DNA of 64,000 bases. Origin: CAZRWD01 sp964603785 (lineage in GTDB: Bacteria; Fermentibacterota; Fermentibacteria; Fermentibacterales; Fermentibacteraceae). A model generated the notes under the pieces. The model saw only the letters and a program-made list of their open reading frames with translations. It was not told the origin of the DNA and searched no databases. Every line of letters starts with the position of its first letter. Position 1 is the stretch's first letter. The DNA lies in the NCBI GenBank assembly GCA_964603785.1, contig CAZRWD010000006.1, positions 1 to 64,000 of the forward strand, in the 5' to 3' direction. Positions 51,951 through 61,721 of the stretch are shown in pieces. The position numbers and the translations under genes are program-made.

Positions 51951-54779
51951 TCAGCCGCAGGAGCCGATCTCGATGGTTCTCGGCGCACCCGTGACCCCTC
52001 CCGTCCGGGGGGTGATCCGCAGGAGGAGGGTGCCCTGCGTTCCGGAGGCATCCCTCGACACGGCCCAGGTGAACCTGCCGCTGTAACCTGCCCCGCGCCG
52101 TCCGGCGACGTCGCCGGTCACGGTGGCCCTGCGCCAGGTCGCGCCTCCGTCGATGCTGAAGGTCACGTCGAGGTCCATGGTCCTTCCACGCTCGTCGGCC
52201 ACCTCGTACCTGATCGATATCGAGCCCGCCGGCGAATCCGAGGAATAGGCCGCCGCCTGGACGACGGCCGGGGTGGAGGTGTTCCGGAGAGCCACGGGCC
52301 CCCTCGCCGCGCTCCAGGAGGTGTCTCCGTCGCATGCCGCGACCCGGATCTCGATCTCGGACTCGCTGGCATCGGGGAGATCCAGGGTCGAGTTCCACTC
52401 CAGCGTCGCACGGTAGGTCTCCGCGACGAAGGGGCCGTTGACGAGCAGACCCCCTGCGCGCACCCATGCCGTGTCCCCCCTGGGCCGGTATTCGAGAAGG
52501 CACAGGATGCCGTCCCCCTCGGCATCCGAGATGGAGACCCCCACCGGGACCAGACCCTCGAAGAGGCTGTAGCCCCCAGGCGACGTGATCGAGATCGAGG
52601 GGGGCGAATTGTTGTCCAGATGGAACGAGGACGACTGCACTGAAACCCCTCCGTCACCGGACGGCGTCATCCGGAACCTCGCCCTCGGGCTCTCGGTCCC
52701 CGGGGCATCGGCCGCCGACTCCCAGAAGACCTCCACGGGATAGAGACCGGGCTCGCCGGGCACCGGGGGGCTGACGGTGGCCCTGCGCCAGGAGGCCCCG
52801 TCGTCCAGGGAGTACTCGTAGTCGAAATCCTCGAGCGGATCGAGCCTCTCCGCCGTCCTGACCCCGAACCCCACCCTTCCGGAGGCCTCCGTGTCCGGTG
52901 CCAGGAGCTGTCCGACCGGGGACGGCAGGGCCTCCGACGCGATGCCCTCCAGCACCGACCATGGCCCCGGGTCCATGTCCGCGGCCCGGACCCTCAGCCA
53001 AACCTCATCGAAGTCCGACCGGCCTACATCCGCCGCGGCGTCCCAGACCACGGGCTCCCCATACAGCCATGGATCGATCTCCAGCGTGCTGCCCGAGAGG
53101 TGCGCCACGCTCCACGAGACCCCTCCGTCGATCGAGTACTGGGCCTGCAGGTGGATCACGTCCGCCTCCTCGTCCTCGACGGCGTACCTGAGCAGGAGCC
53201 GTCCGCCCCCGATCCGCTCGGGGACGCCGAGATGCAGCACCGGGGGACGATTGTTGTCGAGGTGGAAGATCGTCGACACTCCGGCTATGCCGGGGCCGGA
53301 TAGGCAGTTCGGGGTTATCCTGACCAGCACGTCGGTCTCGTCCGCGGAGCCCAGGTCCTCCCTGCTCCGCCAGACGACGGTCCCGCCGCGGTCTGCGATG
53401 TTCGTCGTCCTCGCCCAGGAGTATCCTGCATCGGTCGAGAAGGAGACCGATATCCCCGTCGTGCCGGCCCCCGAGATCGCGTAGGAGATCTCCACGTCGC
53501 CCGACTGGTCCCCGGCCGGCCCCGTCACGGTGACCGAGGGCAGTATCCCGAGGCCGTAGCTTCCGGAGTTCCTGGCATCGGCATGCTTCTGGGGCCAGGG
53601 TCCGGGCGGCAGGGGACCGAGGGGGTAGGAGGCCAGGAGGCCGGACCTGCCCGCCAGGACCATCTCAGAGTATCCGTCTCCATCTATGTCGCCCACCGCG
53701 GGGGCATGGAGCACGGCCTCGGGGAAGTCGAAGCACAGGTCGTCGATCTCCCGCCCCTCGGCGTCCCACGCGTAGACTGCGCCCAGGTCGGTGCAGGCGA
53801 GGACGGCGTTGCCCCCGCGGGTGGCCACGATCAGGGCCGAGGTCGGTCTCCCCCTGGTCTCCACGGGCCACCGCCAGGTCCCTGCCAGGGTGCCGTCCGA
53901 GTCGAGGAGGAACACGAGGCTGTCCTCGGTCCCGAAGGCGATCTGGAGCGTGGAGGCCCCGGAGGCGACAGCACCTATGGCGCAGGATCCCGGGACGGCC
54001 CTGTCGTCGATGTAGTAGGGCCAGCCCGCCAGGCGGGCTCCCCTCAGGCTGAGGGCGTTGAGCCGCCTGTCCCGCGTCGCGAAGATGATGTCGGTGAAGC
54101 CGTCGGAATCGAGGTCGGTCGTCGCCGGTGAGGTCGCCAGCGCGAACCCGGTGTTCACGGGCCATCCGGCGAGGGTCGCCCCGGACCTCGACAGGAGCGT
54201 GATCGTGGCGTCGCTCAGCGCGCAGACCATGGCGGAGCCCGAGCCGCCGCCGAGAGAGGCCTGCGAGGGCTGCCACTCCATCCTGGCCCCGGTCGAGACG
54301 GGCCAGCCGTCCACGGCCATGCCCGACTCGTCGTAGAGGTGAACGCGTCCGTCGCTGGTTCCCAGCGCGAGCTCCATCCCGCCGTCCCCGTCGAGGTCGA
54401 GGGCGGTCACCCCCGTTACGGGGTTGGATCCGAGGTCCACGGGCCAGCCGGGCATCTCCCTTCCGGCATGATCGACGAGATGCATGGAACCATGGTTGTC
54501 GGCATAGGATATCAGTGGTGCCCGCCAGGTGCAGGAGAGGAATGCGGCCGGGCGGAAGGACACTCCGTCGGTCGGGGACAGGGGGAAGCCGGGAAGCGGC
54601 TCGCCCAGGTGGCTCCAGCCTCCCAGCCCCCTGTCCGCCAGCGGAATGAGTATGATCATGCCGGAACCGCATGCGTCAGCCAGGAGGGGTGAGTCCTTCG
54701 GCGGGATGCCGGTTGGAACCTCCCAGGCGGGAAGGGCGTTCATCAACTGCAGGAGCGAGACCAGAGCAGGCAGTAGCAA
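51951..54779 (-). CDS. Exported beta-propeller protein with Ig-like repeats
   Basis: 942 residues from TTG 54779, chosen because GGAGG is 5 nt upstream and because earlier starts would overlap the predicted promoter. Signal peptide LLPALVSLLQLMNALPA. Residues about 60-430 are FG-GAP/PQQ-like blades (VDLGSNPVTGVTALDLDGDGGMELALG, DIDGDGYSEMVLAGRSG). Residues about 450-940 are four to five Ig/fibronectin-like units with repeated SYAISGAGTTGISVSFSTD, VHLQAQYSIDGGVSW and SIDGGATWRRATV. No FlgD-like sorting domain; the protein ends at EIGSCG. Probably a periplasmic or surface adhesin. Confidence 0.75.
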   Translation of the reverse strand: MLLPALVSLLQLMNALPAWEVPTGIPPKDSPLLADACGSGMIILIPLADRGLGGWSHLGEPLPGFPLSPTDGVSFRPAAFLSCTWRAPLISYADNHGSMHLVDHAGREMPGWPVDLGSNPVTGVTALDLDGDGGMELALGTSDGRVHLYDESGMAVDGWPVSTGARMEWQPSQASLGGGSGSAMVCALSDATITLLSRSGATLAGWPVNTGFALATSPATTDLDSDGFTDIIFATRDRRLNALSLRGARLAGWPYYIDDRAVPGSCAIGAVASGASTLQIAFGTEDSLVFLLDSDGTLAGTWRWPVETRGRPTSALIVATRGGNAVLACTDLGAVYAWDAEGREIDDLCFDFPEAVLHAPAVGDIDGDGYSEMVLAGRSGLLASYPLGPLPPGPWPQKHADARNSGSYGLGILPSVTVTGPAGDQSGDVEISYAISGAGTTGISVSFSTDAGYSWARTTNIADRGGTVVWRSREDLGSADETDVLVRITPNCLSGPGIAGVSTIFHLDNNRPPVLHLGVPERIGGGRLLLRYAVEDEEADVIHLQAQYSIDGGVSWSVAHLSGSTLEIDPWLYGEPVVWDAAADVGRSDFDEVWLRVRAADMDPGPWSVLEGIASEALPSPVGQLLAPDTEASGRVGFGVRTAERLDPLEDFDYEYSLDDGASWRRATVSPPVPGEPGLYPVEVFWESAADAPGTESPRARFRMTPSGDGGVSVQSSSFHLDNNSPPSISITSPGGYSLFEGLVPVGVSISDAEGDGILCLLEYRPRGDTAWVRAGGLLVNGPFVAETYRATLEWNSTLDLPDASESEIEIRVAACDGDTSWSAARGPVALRNTSTPAVVQAAAYSSDSPAGSISIRYEVADERGRTMDLDVTFSIDGGATWRRATVTGDVAGRRGAGYSGRFTWAVSRDASGTQGTLLLRITPRTGGVTGAPRTIEIGSCG

Positions 54780-54817
54780 AGGGAGCCTCCGGTGAGCCAG
54801 GGGTGCTGTCGTGGCCA

Positions 54818-54847
54818 ATACTAGGGAGCCCGGAGCGACGGGGTCAA
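54818..54847 (-). promoter_or_regulatory. Predicted promoter of the propeller protein gene
   Basis: Minus-strand TTGACC (54847-54842), an 18-nt spacer, TAGTAT (54823-54818). Transcription would start near 54811, supporting the TTG 54779 start. Confidence 0.5.
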
Positions 54848-54867
54848 CCGCGAAGGTCCGTTCGTCG

Positions 54868-54895
54868 TTGACCGAATCTGTATTCAGACTAATAC
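54868..54895 (+). promoter_or_regulatory. Predicted promoter of the envelope operon
   Basis: TTGACC (54868-54873), a 16-nt spacer, TAATAC (54890-54895), about 55 bp before the gene at 54951. With the minus-strand promoter it forms a divergent control region in unusually A/T-rich DNA. Confidence 0.5.
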
Positions 54896-54950
54896 TAACT
54901 GCGACGAAAAGCGCATCGGACCGGACTCCGTCCTTCCGGAGGATAATGAT

Positions 54951-55880
54951 ATGAGATCGATCTTCGCCGTGTCCTGCATCTTCTGCGCAGTGGCCTCGGG
55001 CGGGTCCCTGCCGTTCTCCAGGAGCGGGGTGATGGATACGCCGGACGCCTACATCCTCGCCCACACCGAGGTGGAGGCCGGCGTGGCCGGCGCCGCCTAC
55101 TCGGTGGAGGATGCCACCGGGTCCACGGACAGCGAGTTCAAGATAACCGGCCACATCGATGTCGGCCTCTTCAGGTACGGGCAGGCCGGGGTCTCATGGC
55201 TGGCAGACGGGGGAATCTCGGGGAACGTGAAGGTGGCGATACTGAGCGAAGGCATCCAGGTCCCGGCCTTCGCCGTAGGTCTCGAGAACATCTCGGGCGA
55301 GGAGTACGTCGACTGCTTCGAGGTCGACGGGGAGATGTACGCCTATCCCCATTCCCAGAGCTTCTCGGCCTACGGTGTCCTCTCGAAGGACATGTCCACC
55401 GTGGTGGGCCTCCCCGCGACAGTCAGCATCGGCATCGGCACGGGCCGCTTCGTGGGGAGCATAGCGAACGGCTCGCTCGGCATAGGCAGCAGCTGGGCCA
55501 ACGGCCTGTTCGGATCGGTCTCCTTCAGACCCTCGCAGAACATCACGCTGGTCCTCGAGGAGGACGGGCGCGACATCAACATCGGCATGTCGTACCAGCT
55601 CAGCAGGCACTTCACCGTCAGCATGGCGTGGGCCGAGATGGAGATGAGCGCATTCCCGCCCGAGGACGTCAGCAGGATAGACGTCATGCAGAACTCCAAG
55701 TTCAGCCTCTCCGTCGAATCGCGGATCGGCCCCCTGTACGGCGCCGGGAGGCTCGAGATGGAGCGCGAGCAGATGCGCATCGAGAGGGCGCGGCAGCGTC
55801 TGCAGGAGCTCGAGGAGCGGCGCCGTGCCGCCGAGGCCGAGCTCCAGCGCCTCCGCGACCTGCTCGAAGAGCGCGACTAG
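54951..55880 (+). CDS. Exported beta-barrel-like protein with C-terminal coiled coil
   Basis: 309 residues from ATG 54951, with a signal peptide (MRSIFAVSCIFCAVASGG). The first 250 residues are alternating amphipathic strands typical of an outer-membrane barrel (ILAHTEVEAGVAGAAYSV, HIDVGLFRYGQAGVSWLAD, ATVSIGIGTGRFVGSI, ITLVLEEDGRDINIGMSYQL). The last 50 residues are a charged coiled coil (RIERARQRLQELEERRRAAEAELQ; continuing to the end). The next gene begins 13 bp later and also starts with a coiled coil after its signal peptide, so the two may interact. I recognise no specific family. Confidence 0.7.
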   Translation: MRSIFAVSCIFCAVASGGSLPFSRSGVMDTPDAYILAHTEVEAGVAGAAYSVEDATGSTDSEFKITGHIDVGLFRYGQAGVSWLADGGISGNVKVAILSEGIQVPAFAVGLENISGEEYVDCFEVDGEMYAYPHSQSFSAYGVLSKDMSTVVGLPATVSIGIGTGRFVGSIANGSLGIGSSWANGLFGSVSFRPSQNITLVLEEDGRDINIGMSYQLSRHFTVSMAWAEMEMSAFPPEDVSRIDVMQNSKFSLSVESRIGPLYGAGRLEMEREQMRIERARQRLQELEERRRAAEAELQRLRDLLEERD

Positions 55881-55893
55881 ACCCGGTGATGTG

Positions 55894-58800
55894 ATGATCA
55901 GACCCGGATTGCTGGCGGTACTGGTCCTTCTCGCGTCAGTCGGCGTCTCCGCCGCGCAGGAGGTCGACCCGGAGGTCGAGCTGCAGAGAGCCCGCGACGA
56001 GCTCGCGAGTCTCGAGGAGCAGATCAGCCGGGAGGAGACCAGGCTCATGCGCATCGAGTCCGAGCTCGTCGACCTCAGACGGCAGCAGGCCATGTACGCG
56101 AGCGCGCAGAGCGCCTTCGAGCTGGGCGAGGAGCTCTACCTCGCCGGATCGATAGTCTGGGCGAAGGATGCCTTCGAGTCCGTCATCATCAACTTCCACG
56201 GCAGCGAGTACTATGCCGAGGCGCTGTTCAGGCTGGAGCTCATAAACTTCGAGCTGCAGGACTTCGAGGCGGCCCTGGCCTACTTCGACACTCTCGAGAC
56301 CGTCGAGCCGGGATTCCTGCATATGGATCTCGCGGTCGTGGCGGCGGCCCTCTGCAACCACAACACGGGCAGGTTCCAGCAGGCACGGGGACTGCTCGCC
56401 AGGGTGCCCGTGCAGAGCGACTACTACGCCCTCGCGGAATACCTCACCGCGGTGGCCTTCGTCGAGGAGGGGGACATACCCTCGGCCAAGCTCTCCCTCG
56501 AGGGCATCCTCGACAGGTCGAGGACCCACAGGGACGAGGCCGCCCTCGCCGACAGGGCGCGGATAGCCCTTGCGCAGATACTCGTCGAGGAGGGCGACTT
56601 CGCGGGGGCACACGACCTCTACCAGAGGATATCGCCGTTCAGCCCCTACTACGATGTGGGGATGCTCGGCCGGGTATGGGTCTACATGCGCGAGGAGCGC
56701 TACCAGGAGGCCTACAATCTGGCCGAGAGGGTCCTGGAGGAGGTCCCCTCCACCGAGCTCAGGTCCGAGCTCGAGCTGGCCATGGCCAACTGCGCGCTGG
56801 GCGCCGAGGACCTGGAGGTGGCCATCAACCGCTACGAGAACCTTCTCCAGCAGCACCGCCAGACGGGCTCCGACTACGACATCTTCCTGGGGACGGGCCA
56901 TTCCGAACAGTACGACTCCGAGCGCGAGCGGCTGGAGAGGCTCCGGGCCGGGCTGGCCGAGCTCAAGGAGCAGGCATACTCGAGCGGGGACTTCGAGCTC
57001 GTGGAGGTGATCGAGAGGGAGGAGGCCGCCCTCAGGCAGCTCTTCGTCGAGATAAGCGGCATGGAGACCGCCCAGTCCCTGCCGGCCGGGGAGATCGACA
57101 TCGCCACGCTCAACAGGGAGCTGAGCCGGCTGATCTCCGACAGCAGGGCCTCCACGGATGCCCTCTCTCTGTCCATCGAGGAGGTCACGAGGATCGCCGA
57201 GGCATCCGGCACGGACAGCGACCTCAGGGCTCTCTCGGAGCTCCAGGGCGAGGTCCAGCGCATCAGGCTCTCCCTGCAGGATCTGGCTTCCAAGTTCGAC
57301 AGCGGGATGACCCAGGAGCACGACTGGGTGCAGGAGACGCAGTACGGCATCGCGATCGCGAACTTCATGGAGCGCGAGCTGATGAGGGATTCGCTCGCCT
57401 ACTTCGGAGCCGTCTACCAGCAGAGGGTCCAGCAGGCCTACTCCGCGAGGGACACCGTGCTGGCGCAGACCCTCATATCCGAGCGGCAGCAGATCACGAC
57501 ATCCCTCCAGAGGAGGATAGACAGCTCCGCATCGACCTGCGCGGCGCTCTTCGAGGAGTACATCTCATCCTTCCCCGAGAGCCGGTTCTCGGCGGATGTC
57601 CTCGTCCGGCTGGCGCAGCTCTACTACGACCTGGACAACTCCGCCTATCTCGACAGGATAGCCAGCATGTCCTCCGAGCAGGGCTATGTCCTGGAGGACT
57701 ACTCGAGGTCCATAGACCTCTACGAGCGCGTCCTGACGTCCTACCCCGGCAGCGAGGTCGAGGACGTGGCCCTGTACTCGCTCGGCTACTGCCTCGACCG
57801 GATGGGCGACCCCCGCGGAGCCGTCGCCAGCTACAGGCGCCTCCTGGAGGACCATCCCCAGAGCCTGCTCGCGCCCGAGACATTCATCCGCGCCGGTGAC
57901 TTCTACTTCGACAGCTTCGCCTTCGACAGCGCCCTGGTCTACTACCAGAGGATGCTCCAGCATCCGGGCGCCGATCCGGACCTCTACCAGCTGGGCGTCT
58001 ACAAGCTCGGCTGGACCTACTATCTGCGCAACGACTACCTGCGGTCGGCGGCGGTGTTCGCATATCTCATCATAGACGGCGAGAGGATGGACTCCCTGGG
58101 CATCGTGCGCAGGGGAGGGGCCATGGCCGACGAGGCCATGGAATACATCGCCCACGACTTCATGGAGCAGTCGCGGATGCAGCCCATCCCCCTGGCCACG
58201 CGGTTCCTCGACTACTTCGGCAGGGACAGCGTCTCGTTCGCGGTCCTCGACTACATGGGCCGGTTCTACCAGGAGCAGGGCTACTGGAACGAGGCGATCG
58301 CGACGTACGGAGCCCTGCTCCAGCGGTTCCCTGAGTCCAGGAACGCCCCGTTCTTCCAGGCCAGGATAGCCGCGAGCTACGACGGGATGGGCGACCTGGC
58401 CATGGCCACCCAGGCCAGGGAGCGACTCGTCGAGGAGTACGGCGAGGGCAGCTCCTGGGCCCTGGCGATCGGCGACTCCACCGCCGTAGGCGAGGTCGAC
58501 TCCCTGAGGGCCGTTTCCCTGGAGCAGGCCATCTCCTACTACCACTCCCAGGCCGTCGCCAACAGGGACGACCCGCTCCTCCGGCGGCAGAGCTACGAGT
58601 CCCTCGCCGGGAGGATCGAGACCTACCTGGCCGAGTACGGCGATTCCCGCGAGAGCTACGACTTCATGTTCTTCCTGGGAGACGCCTACTACGCCACGGG
58701 ACGCTTCACCGAGGCCGGCGACACCTATCTCGCCGTGGCGAGGGACAGCTCCTCCGCACAGCGCCAGGAGGACGCCAGCATCAACGCATGCGGCTCGTAC

Positions 58801-60366
58801 TTCACTGCATACTCCGAGCAGGCCGGCATCGACAGCGCCGTCGTGAGGCAGAAGCAGCTCGAGGCGACGACCTTCTACATGACGCACTTCCCCGGCGGCG
58901 ACTACGTCGACCAGTTCCTCTTCGCAGCCGCGGGCAACGCATACAACGCCTCGGACTACCCGGCCTCCAGGTCCACCTACATGACCCTCTACAACAGCTA
59001 TCCGTCATCGGAGTACCGCGCCCGCTCGGCCCGGTTCATCGCCGCCGCCTTCGAGGCCGAGGAGAACTTCTCGCAGGCCGAGGAGTGGTACGGCCTCGCG
59101 GCCGATGCGGCAGCCGTGACAGGGGAGGACCTCGGGGAGGACTTCGACCTGCTCGCCGCCACGGCAGCCTACAGGGACGCCGCGTCACTCGCCGAGAGCG
59201 AGGATGTGCAGAGCCTCGTGCAGGCCGCCAGGCGGTTCGAGGAGTCGGCCCGCGAGCACCCCGGATCGGCCGTGGCTCCGGCCGCCCTCTACGATGCGGG
59301 CGAGACCTATGCGAAGGCCGGCGCCGTGGACGATGCCATAAGGGTCTTCGACGAGCTGGCCAGGCTCTACCCGGAGAGCGAGCTGTCGCCGCAGGGCCTT
59401 CTGAGGTCGGCATTCCTGGCGAGGGAGGCCGGCAGGTTCCTGGAGGCGGGCAACATCTACCGGACCGCCGCGCAGCAGTTCCCGGGCGCGCCCGACATGG
59501 GGAGCGCCCTGTACAGCGCGGCCCTGTCGTACGAGGATGCCGGCCGGATGGACCTCGCCGTGCAGGTCTACGACGAGATGATACGCGCGGGAACCGGCAG
59601 CGCCGAGGTCATGACACTCGTCTACGGGAAGTACGGCGAATACCTCTACGAGCGCAGCGACTACGCCGGGGCCAGATCCATGTTCAGCACATCCATCACG
59701 GTCTACGACCAGTACCGCGAGGGCGATCCCTACTACCCGGCGATGTCGGCCTTCTACCTGGGCGAGATGGCGTTCGAGGACTACGACGAGGTCTTCACCA
59801 CGGTCGAGACCGCCCAGGCCAAGACCCAGCTCATGCAGGCGGCCGAGGCCTGGTACGGCAAGGCGATAACCTACCTGACCGACACCTGGTTCATGGCCGC
59901 GTGCGTCCGGGCGGGGGAGCTGTACGAGGACTTCGCCAACGCGATCGGCTACATGGAGCCCCCTCCCGGGCTCGACGAGGCCGGCATCCAGGCCTTCTAC
60001 GACCAGCTCTACCCGGTGATGTCGACCTACCTCGACAAGGCGCTCCATGTCTACCAGACGGCCGTCGAGAAGGCGATATCCGCCAACATCAGGAACGACT
60101 GGGTCTTCCAGGCGGCCGACCACCTCGAGCTGCTCGCGCCGGGGACGGTCTCGGCACTGGGCGGGCTGCCGGGATACGGACCCGTCGAGACCGCGCCCCC
60201 GGACAGCACAGGGACGGGGAACCCGCCGGTCGAAACTGGACAGCAGCCCGGCGAGAACGTAATGTCCCCCGGGTCTGATTCGTCATCCCCCGGGGGGACG
60301 GCCTGGGTCGAAGACCCTGGTCCGGCCGCGGAGGGGCGTGAGCCCCGGGTGGACGGGGAAGGGTGA
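55894..60366 (+). CDS. Giant exported TPR-repeat protein
   Basis: 1490 residues from ATG 55894 (GTG 55891 also possible). A signal peptide (LAVLVLLASVGVSAA) precedes a coiled coil (ARDELASLEEQISREETRL). The rest consists of many tetratricopeptide-type helical hairpins such as AFELGEELYLAGSIVWAKDA, ALFRLELINFELQDFEAALAYF and ALYDAGETYAKAGAVDDAIRVF. A helical break near residues 340-500 is glutamate-rich. The last 65 residues are Pro/Gly/Ser-rich and disordered-looking. Likely a periplasmic scaffold linking the barrel-like protein to the ExbB/ExbD module, by analogy with TPR proteins in Tol/Pal and gliding systems; that link is inferred from operon position. Confidence 0.8.
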   Translation: MIRPGLLAVLVLLASVGVSAAQEVDPEVELQRARDELASLEEQISREETRLMRIESELVDLRRQQAMYASAQSAFELGEELYLAGSIVWAKDAFESVIINFHGSEYYAEALFRLELINFELQDFEAALAYFDTLETVEPGFLHMDLAVVAAALCNHNTGRFQQARGLLARVPVQSDYYALAEYLTAVAFVEEGDIPSAKLSLEGILDRSRTHRDEAALADRARIALAQILVEEGDFAGAHDLYQRISPFSPYYDVGMLGRVWVYMREERYQEAYNLAERVLEEVPSTELRSELELAMANCALGAEDLEVAINRYENLLQQHRQTGSDYDIFLGTGHSEQYDSERERLERLRAGLAELKEQAYSSGDFELVEVIEREEAALRQLFVEISGMETAQSLPAGEIDIATLNRELSRLISDSRASTDALSLSIEEVTRIAEASGTDSDLRALSELQGEVQRIRLSLQDLASKFDSGMTQEHDWVQETQYGIAIANFMERELMRDSLAYFGAVYQQRVQQAYSARDTVLAQTLISERQQITTSLQRRIDSSASTCAALFEEYISSFPESRFSADVLVRLAQLYYDLDNSAYLDRIASMSSEQGYVLEDYSRSIDLYERVLTSYPGSEVEDVALYSLGYCLDRMGDPRGAVASYRRLLEDHPQSLLAPETFIRAGDFYFDSFAFDSALVYYQRMLQHPGADPDLYQLGVYKLGWTYYLRNDYLRSAAVFAYLIIDGERMDSLGIVRRGGAMADEAMEYIAHDFMEQSRMQPIPLATRFLDYFGRDSVSFAVLDYMGRFYQEQGYWNEAIATYGALLQRFPESRNAPFFQARIAASYDGMGDLAMATQARERLVEEYGEGSSWALAIGDSTAVGEVDSLRAVSLEQAISYYHSQAVANRDDPLLRRQSYESLAGRIETYLAEYGDSRESYDFMFFLGDAYYATGRFTEAGDTYLAVARDSSSAQRQEDASINACGSYFTAYSEQAGIDSAVVRQKQLEATTFYMTHFPGGDYVDQFLFAAAGNAYNASDYPASRSTYMTLYNSYPSSEYRARSARFIAAAFEAEENFSQAEEWYGLAADAAAVTGEDLGEDFDLLAATAAYRDAASLAESEDVQSLVQAARRFEESAREHPGSAVAPAALYDAGETYAKAGAVDDAIRVFDELARLYPESELSPQGLLRSAFLAREAGRFLEAGNIYRTAAQQFPGAPDMGSALYSAALSYEDAGRMDLAVQVYDEMIRAGTGSAEVMTLVYGKYGEYLYERSDYAGARSMFSTSITVYDQYREGDPYYPAMSAFYLGEMAFEDYDEVFTTVETAQAKTQLMQAAEAWYGKAITYLTDTWFMAACVRAGELYEDFANAIGYMEPPPGLDEAGIQAFYDQLYPVMSTYLDKALHVYQTAVEKAISANIRNDWVFQAADHLELLAPGTVSALGGLPGYGPVETAPPDSTGTGNPPVETGQQPGENVMSPGSDSSSPGGTAWVEDPGPAAEGREPRVDGEG

Positions 60367-60812
60367 AACCTGTGACCCCATTTGTCCGGGGATGCCTCGT
60401 CGCAGCCGCATTGATGCTGTCCTCATCCGCAGGAGCCCAGGAGGCCCGGATGGAGGAGGGCCGCCTCATCCTCGAGGAGATCACCATCCAGGGCGAGCTC
60501 CGGACCCCGCAGGCCATGTTCCTCATCCTCAAGAGCACGCCCAGCCTCAGCAACGTGCTTCTCGAGAGAAGCTTCCTGGACGACATCGTGAGGCCGATAT
60601 ATCCCGGTGCATTCGCGGACGAGCCCACCTTCGGCTCAGGCGAGCGCACGCGCATCCTCCCCTGGTACGTCAGATACGGTTCGGTGGCGGTCCTCGGCGG
60701 GCTCTCAGCCCTCCGCTACACCTCGGGAGATTCCGAGGAGGGCCTGGTATTCGGTGTCATGGCGGGTCTTGACCTTGTTGGAAACCTTGTCCTCGACCTG
60801 GTCGGGATCTGA
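60363..60812 (+). CDS. Small exported protein of the envelope operon
   Basis: 149 residues from GTG 60363, overlapping the previous stop (GTGA). Signal peptide FVRGCLVAAALMLSSSAGA, then EARMEEGRLILEEITIQGELRTPQAMFLI, a start resembling the TonB-dependent/AgmX-neighbour family seen before ExbB genes. A hydrophobic Gly-rich end (VAVLGGLSALRYT, GVMAGLDLVGNLVLDLVGI) could be membrane-associated. I recognise no named family. Its position between the TPR scaffold and ExbB suggests a periplasmic or outer-membrane-associated component of the same machine. Confidence 0.65.
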   Translation: MKPVTPFVRGCLVAAALMLSSSAGAQEARMEEGRLILEEITIQGELRTPQAMFLILKSTPSLSNVLLERSFLDDIVRPIYPGAFADEPTFGSGERTRILPWYVRYGSVAVLGGLSALRYTSGDSEEGLVFGVMAGLDLVGNLVLDLVGI

Positions 60813-60839
60813 CCGGGTCACCCCGAGAGGAGTCCGTTG

Positions 60840-61721
60840 ATGCGTCTCTCCCCCCTGGCAGTGCTTGCAGCAGTGCTCCTGGCGGGATGCGGCCTGGCCG
60901 CCGCCCAGCCCGTGGAAACAGCGCCCGCCGATTCGGCGGTGGCAGACTCGACGACGATCGCCGCGGACTCCGCGGTGACGGACTCGGCGGTCACCGCTCC
61001 CGTCGAGGAGGTGGCCGTCGGGGACACGACCGCGGCCAACGGGGGCGCGGAGGATGAAGAGCAGCCCGAGGAGCAGGCATCTCCCGGCTTCTTCTCCCAG
61101 GTCGCCCGGTTCTTCAGGGAGGGCGGTCCGGCCATGTGGCCGATCCTGCTCTTCCTGGCCGTCGGTATCGCCATATTCTTCGAGCGCTTCGTCTTCCTCT
61201 TCTTCAAGGCCAACATCAGGCCCGAGGACTTCATGGCCCGGGTGGCCGACCTCATCCGCAAGGGCAGCGTCGAGGGAGCCATCGCGACCGCGTCCGAGCA
61301 CGACGCCCCGCTCGCCAGGATCATCGAGGCGGCCCTCCGCAACTACAGGGGCTCCGAGCGGGACATCCAGAACGCCGTCGACGAGATGGCCCTCGCTGAG
61401 CTGCCCAGGCTGAGCGCCAGGACGAGCTACCTGGCGATGCTGGCGAACGTCTCCACGATGGTCGGCCTTCTCGGGACTATTTTCGGCCTGATCCAGGCGT
61501 TCTCGGCGGTTTCGGCCGCCGATCCGGAGGCCAAGGGGCGCATCCTGGCCAATGGCATCTCCATGGCCATGAACACCACGGCCTTCGGTCTGATCGTGGC
61601 CATCCCCCAGCTCATGATGCACGCCTTCCTCACCTCGAAGGCCGACGGCCTCGTGGATGACATCGACCGCTACTCCGTGATGGTCATCAACATGCTGGCC
61701 CAGGCCAGGAAGGAAGGCTGA
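60840..61721 (+). CDS. exbB: ExbB/TolQ/MotA-family proton channel protein with long N-terminus
   Basis: 293 residues from ATG 60840 (GAGGAG 7 nt upstream). It begins with a signal or lipoprotein-like segment (LAAVLLAGCGLAAA) and a 60-residue acidic low-complexity linker rich in Ala, Asp, Val and Thr. The MotA/TolQ/ExbB domain follows: GGPAMWPILLFLAVGIAIFFERFVF, YLAMLANVSTMVGLLGTIFGLIQAFSA, GISMAMNTTAFGLIVAIPQLMMHAFL. The last two stretches are the pore helices, including the conserved Thr region. Converts the proton gradient to work with ExbD partners. Confidence 0.9.
   Translation: MRLSPLAVLAAVLLAGCGLAAAQPVETAPADSAVADSTTIAADSAVTDSAVTAPVEEVAVGDTTAANGGAEDEEQPEEQASPGFFSQVARFFREGGPAMWPILLFLAVGIAIFFERFVFLFFKANIRPEDFMARVADLIRKGSVEGAIATASEHDAPLARIIEAALRNYRGSERDIQNAVDEMALAELPRLSARTSYLAMLANVSTMVGLLGTIFGLIQAFSAVSAADPEAKGRILANGISMAMNTTAFGLIVAIPQLMMHAFLTSKADGLVDDIDRYSVMVINMLAQARKEG

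Noticed and set aside
51951..51953. TGA after GSCG at the end of the propeller protein as another selenocysteine codon
   Set aside because: No comparable hairpin follows, the read-through frame runs antisense into the ThyX-like gene, and there is no paralogue with an extension. Ordinary stop.
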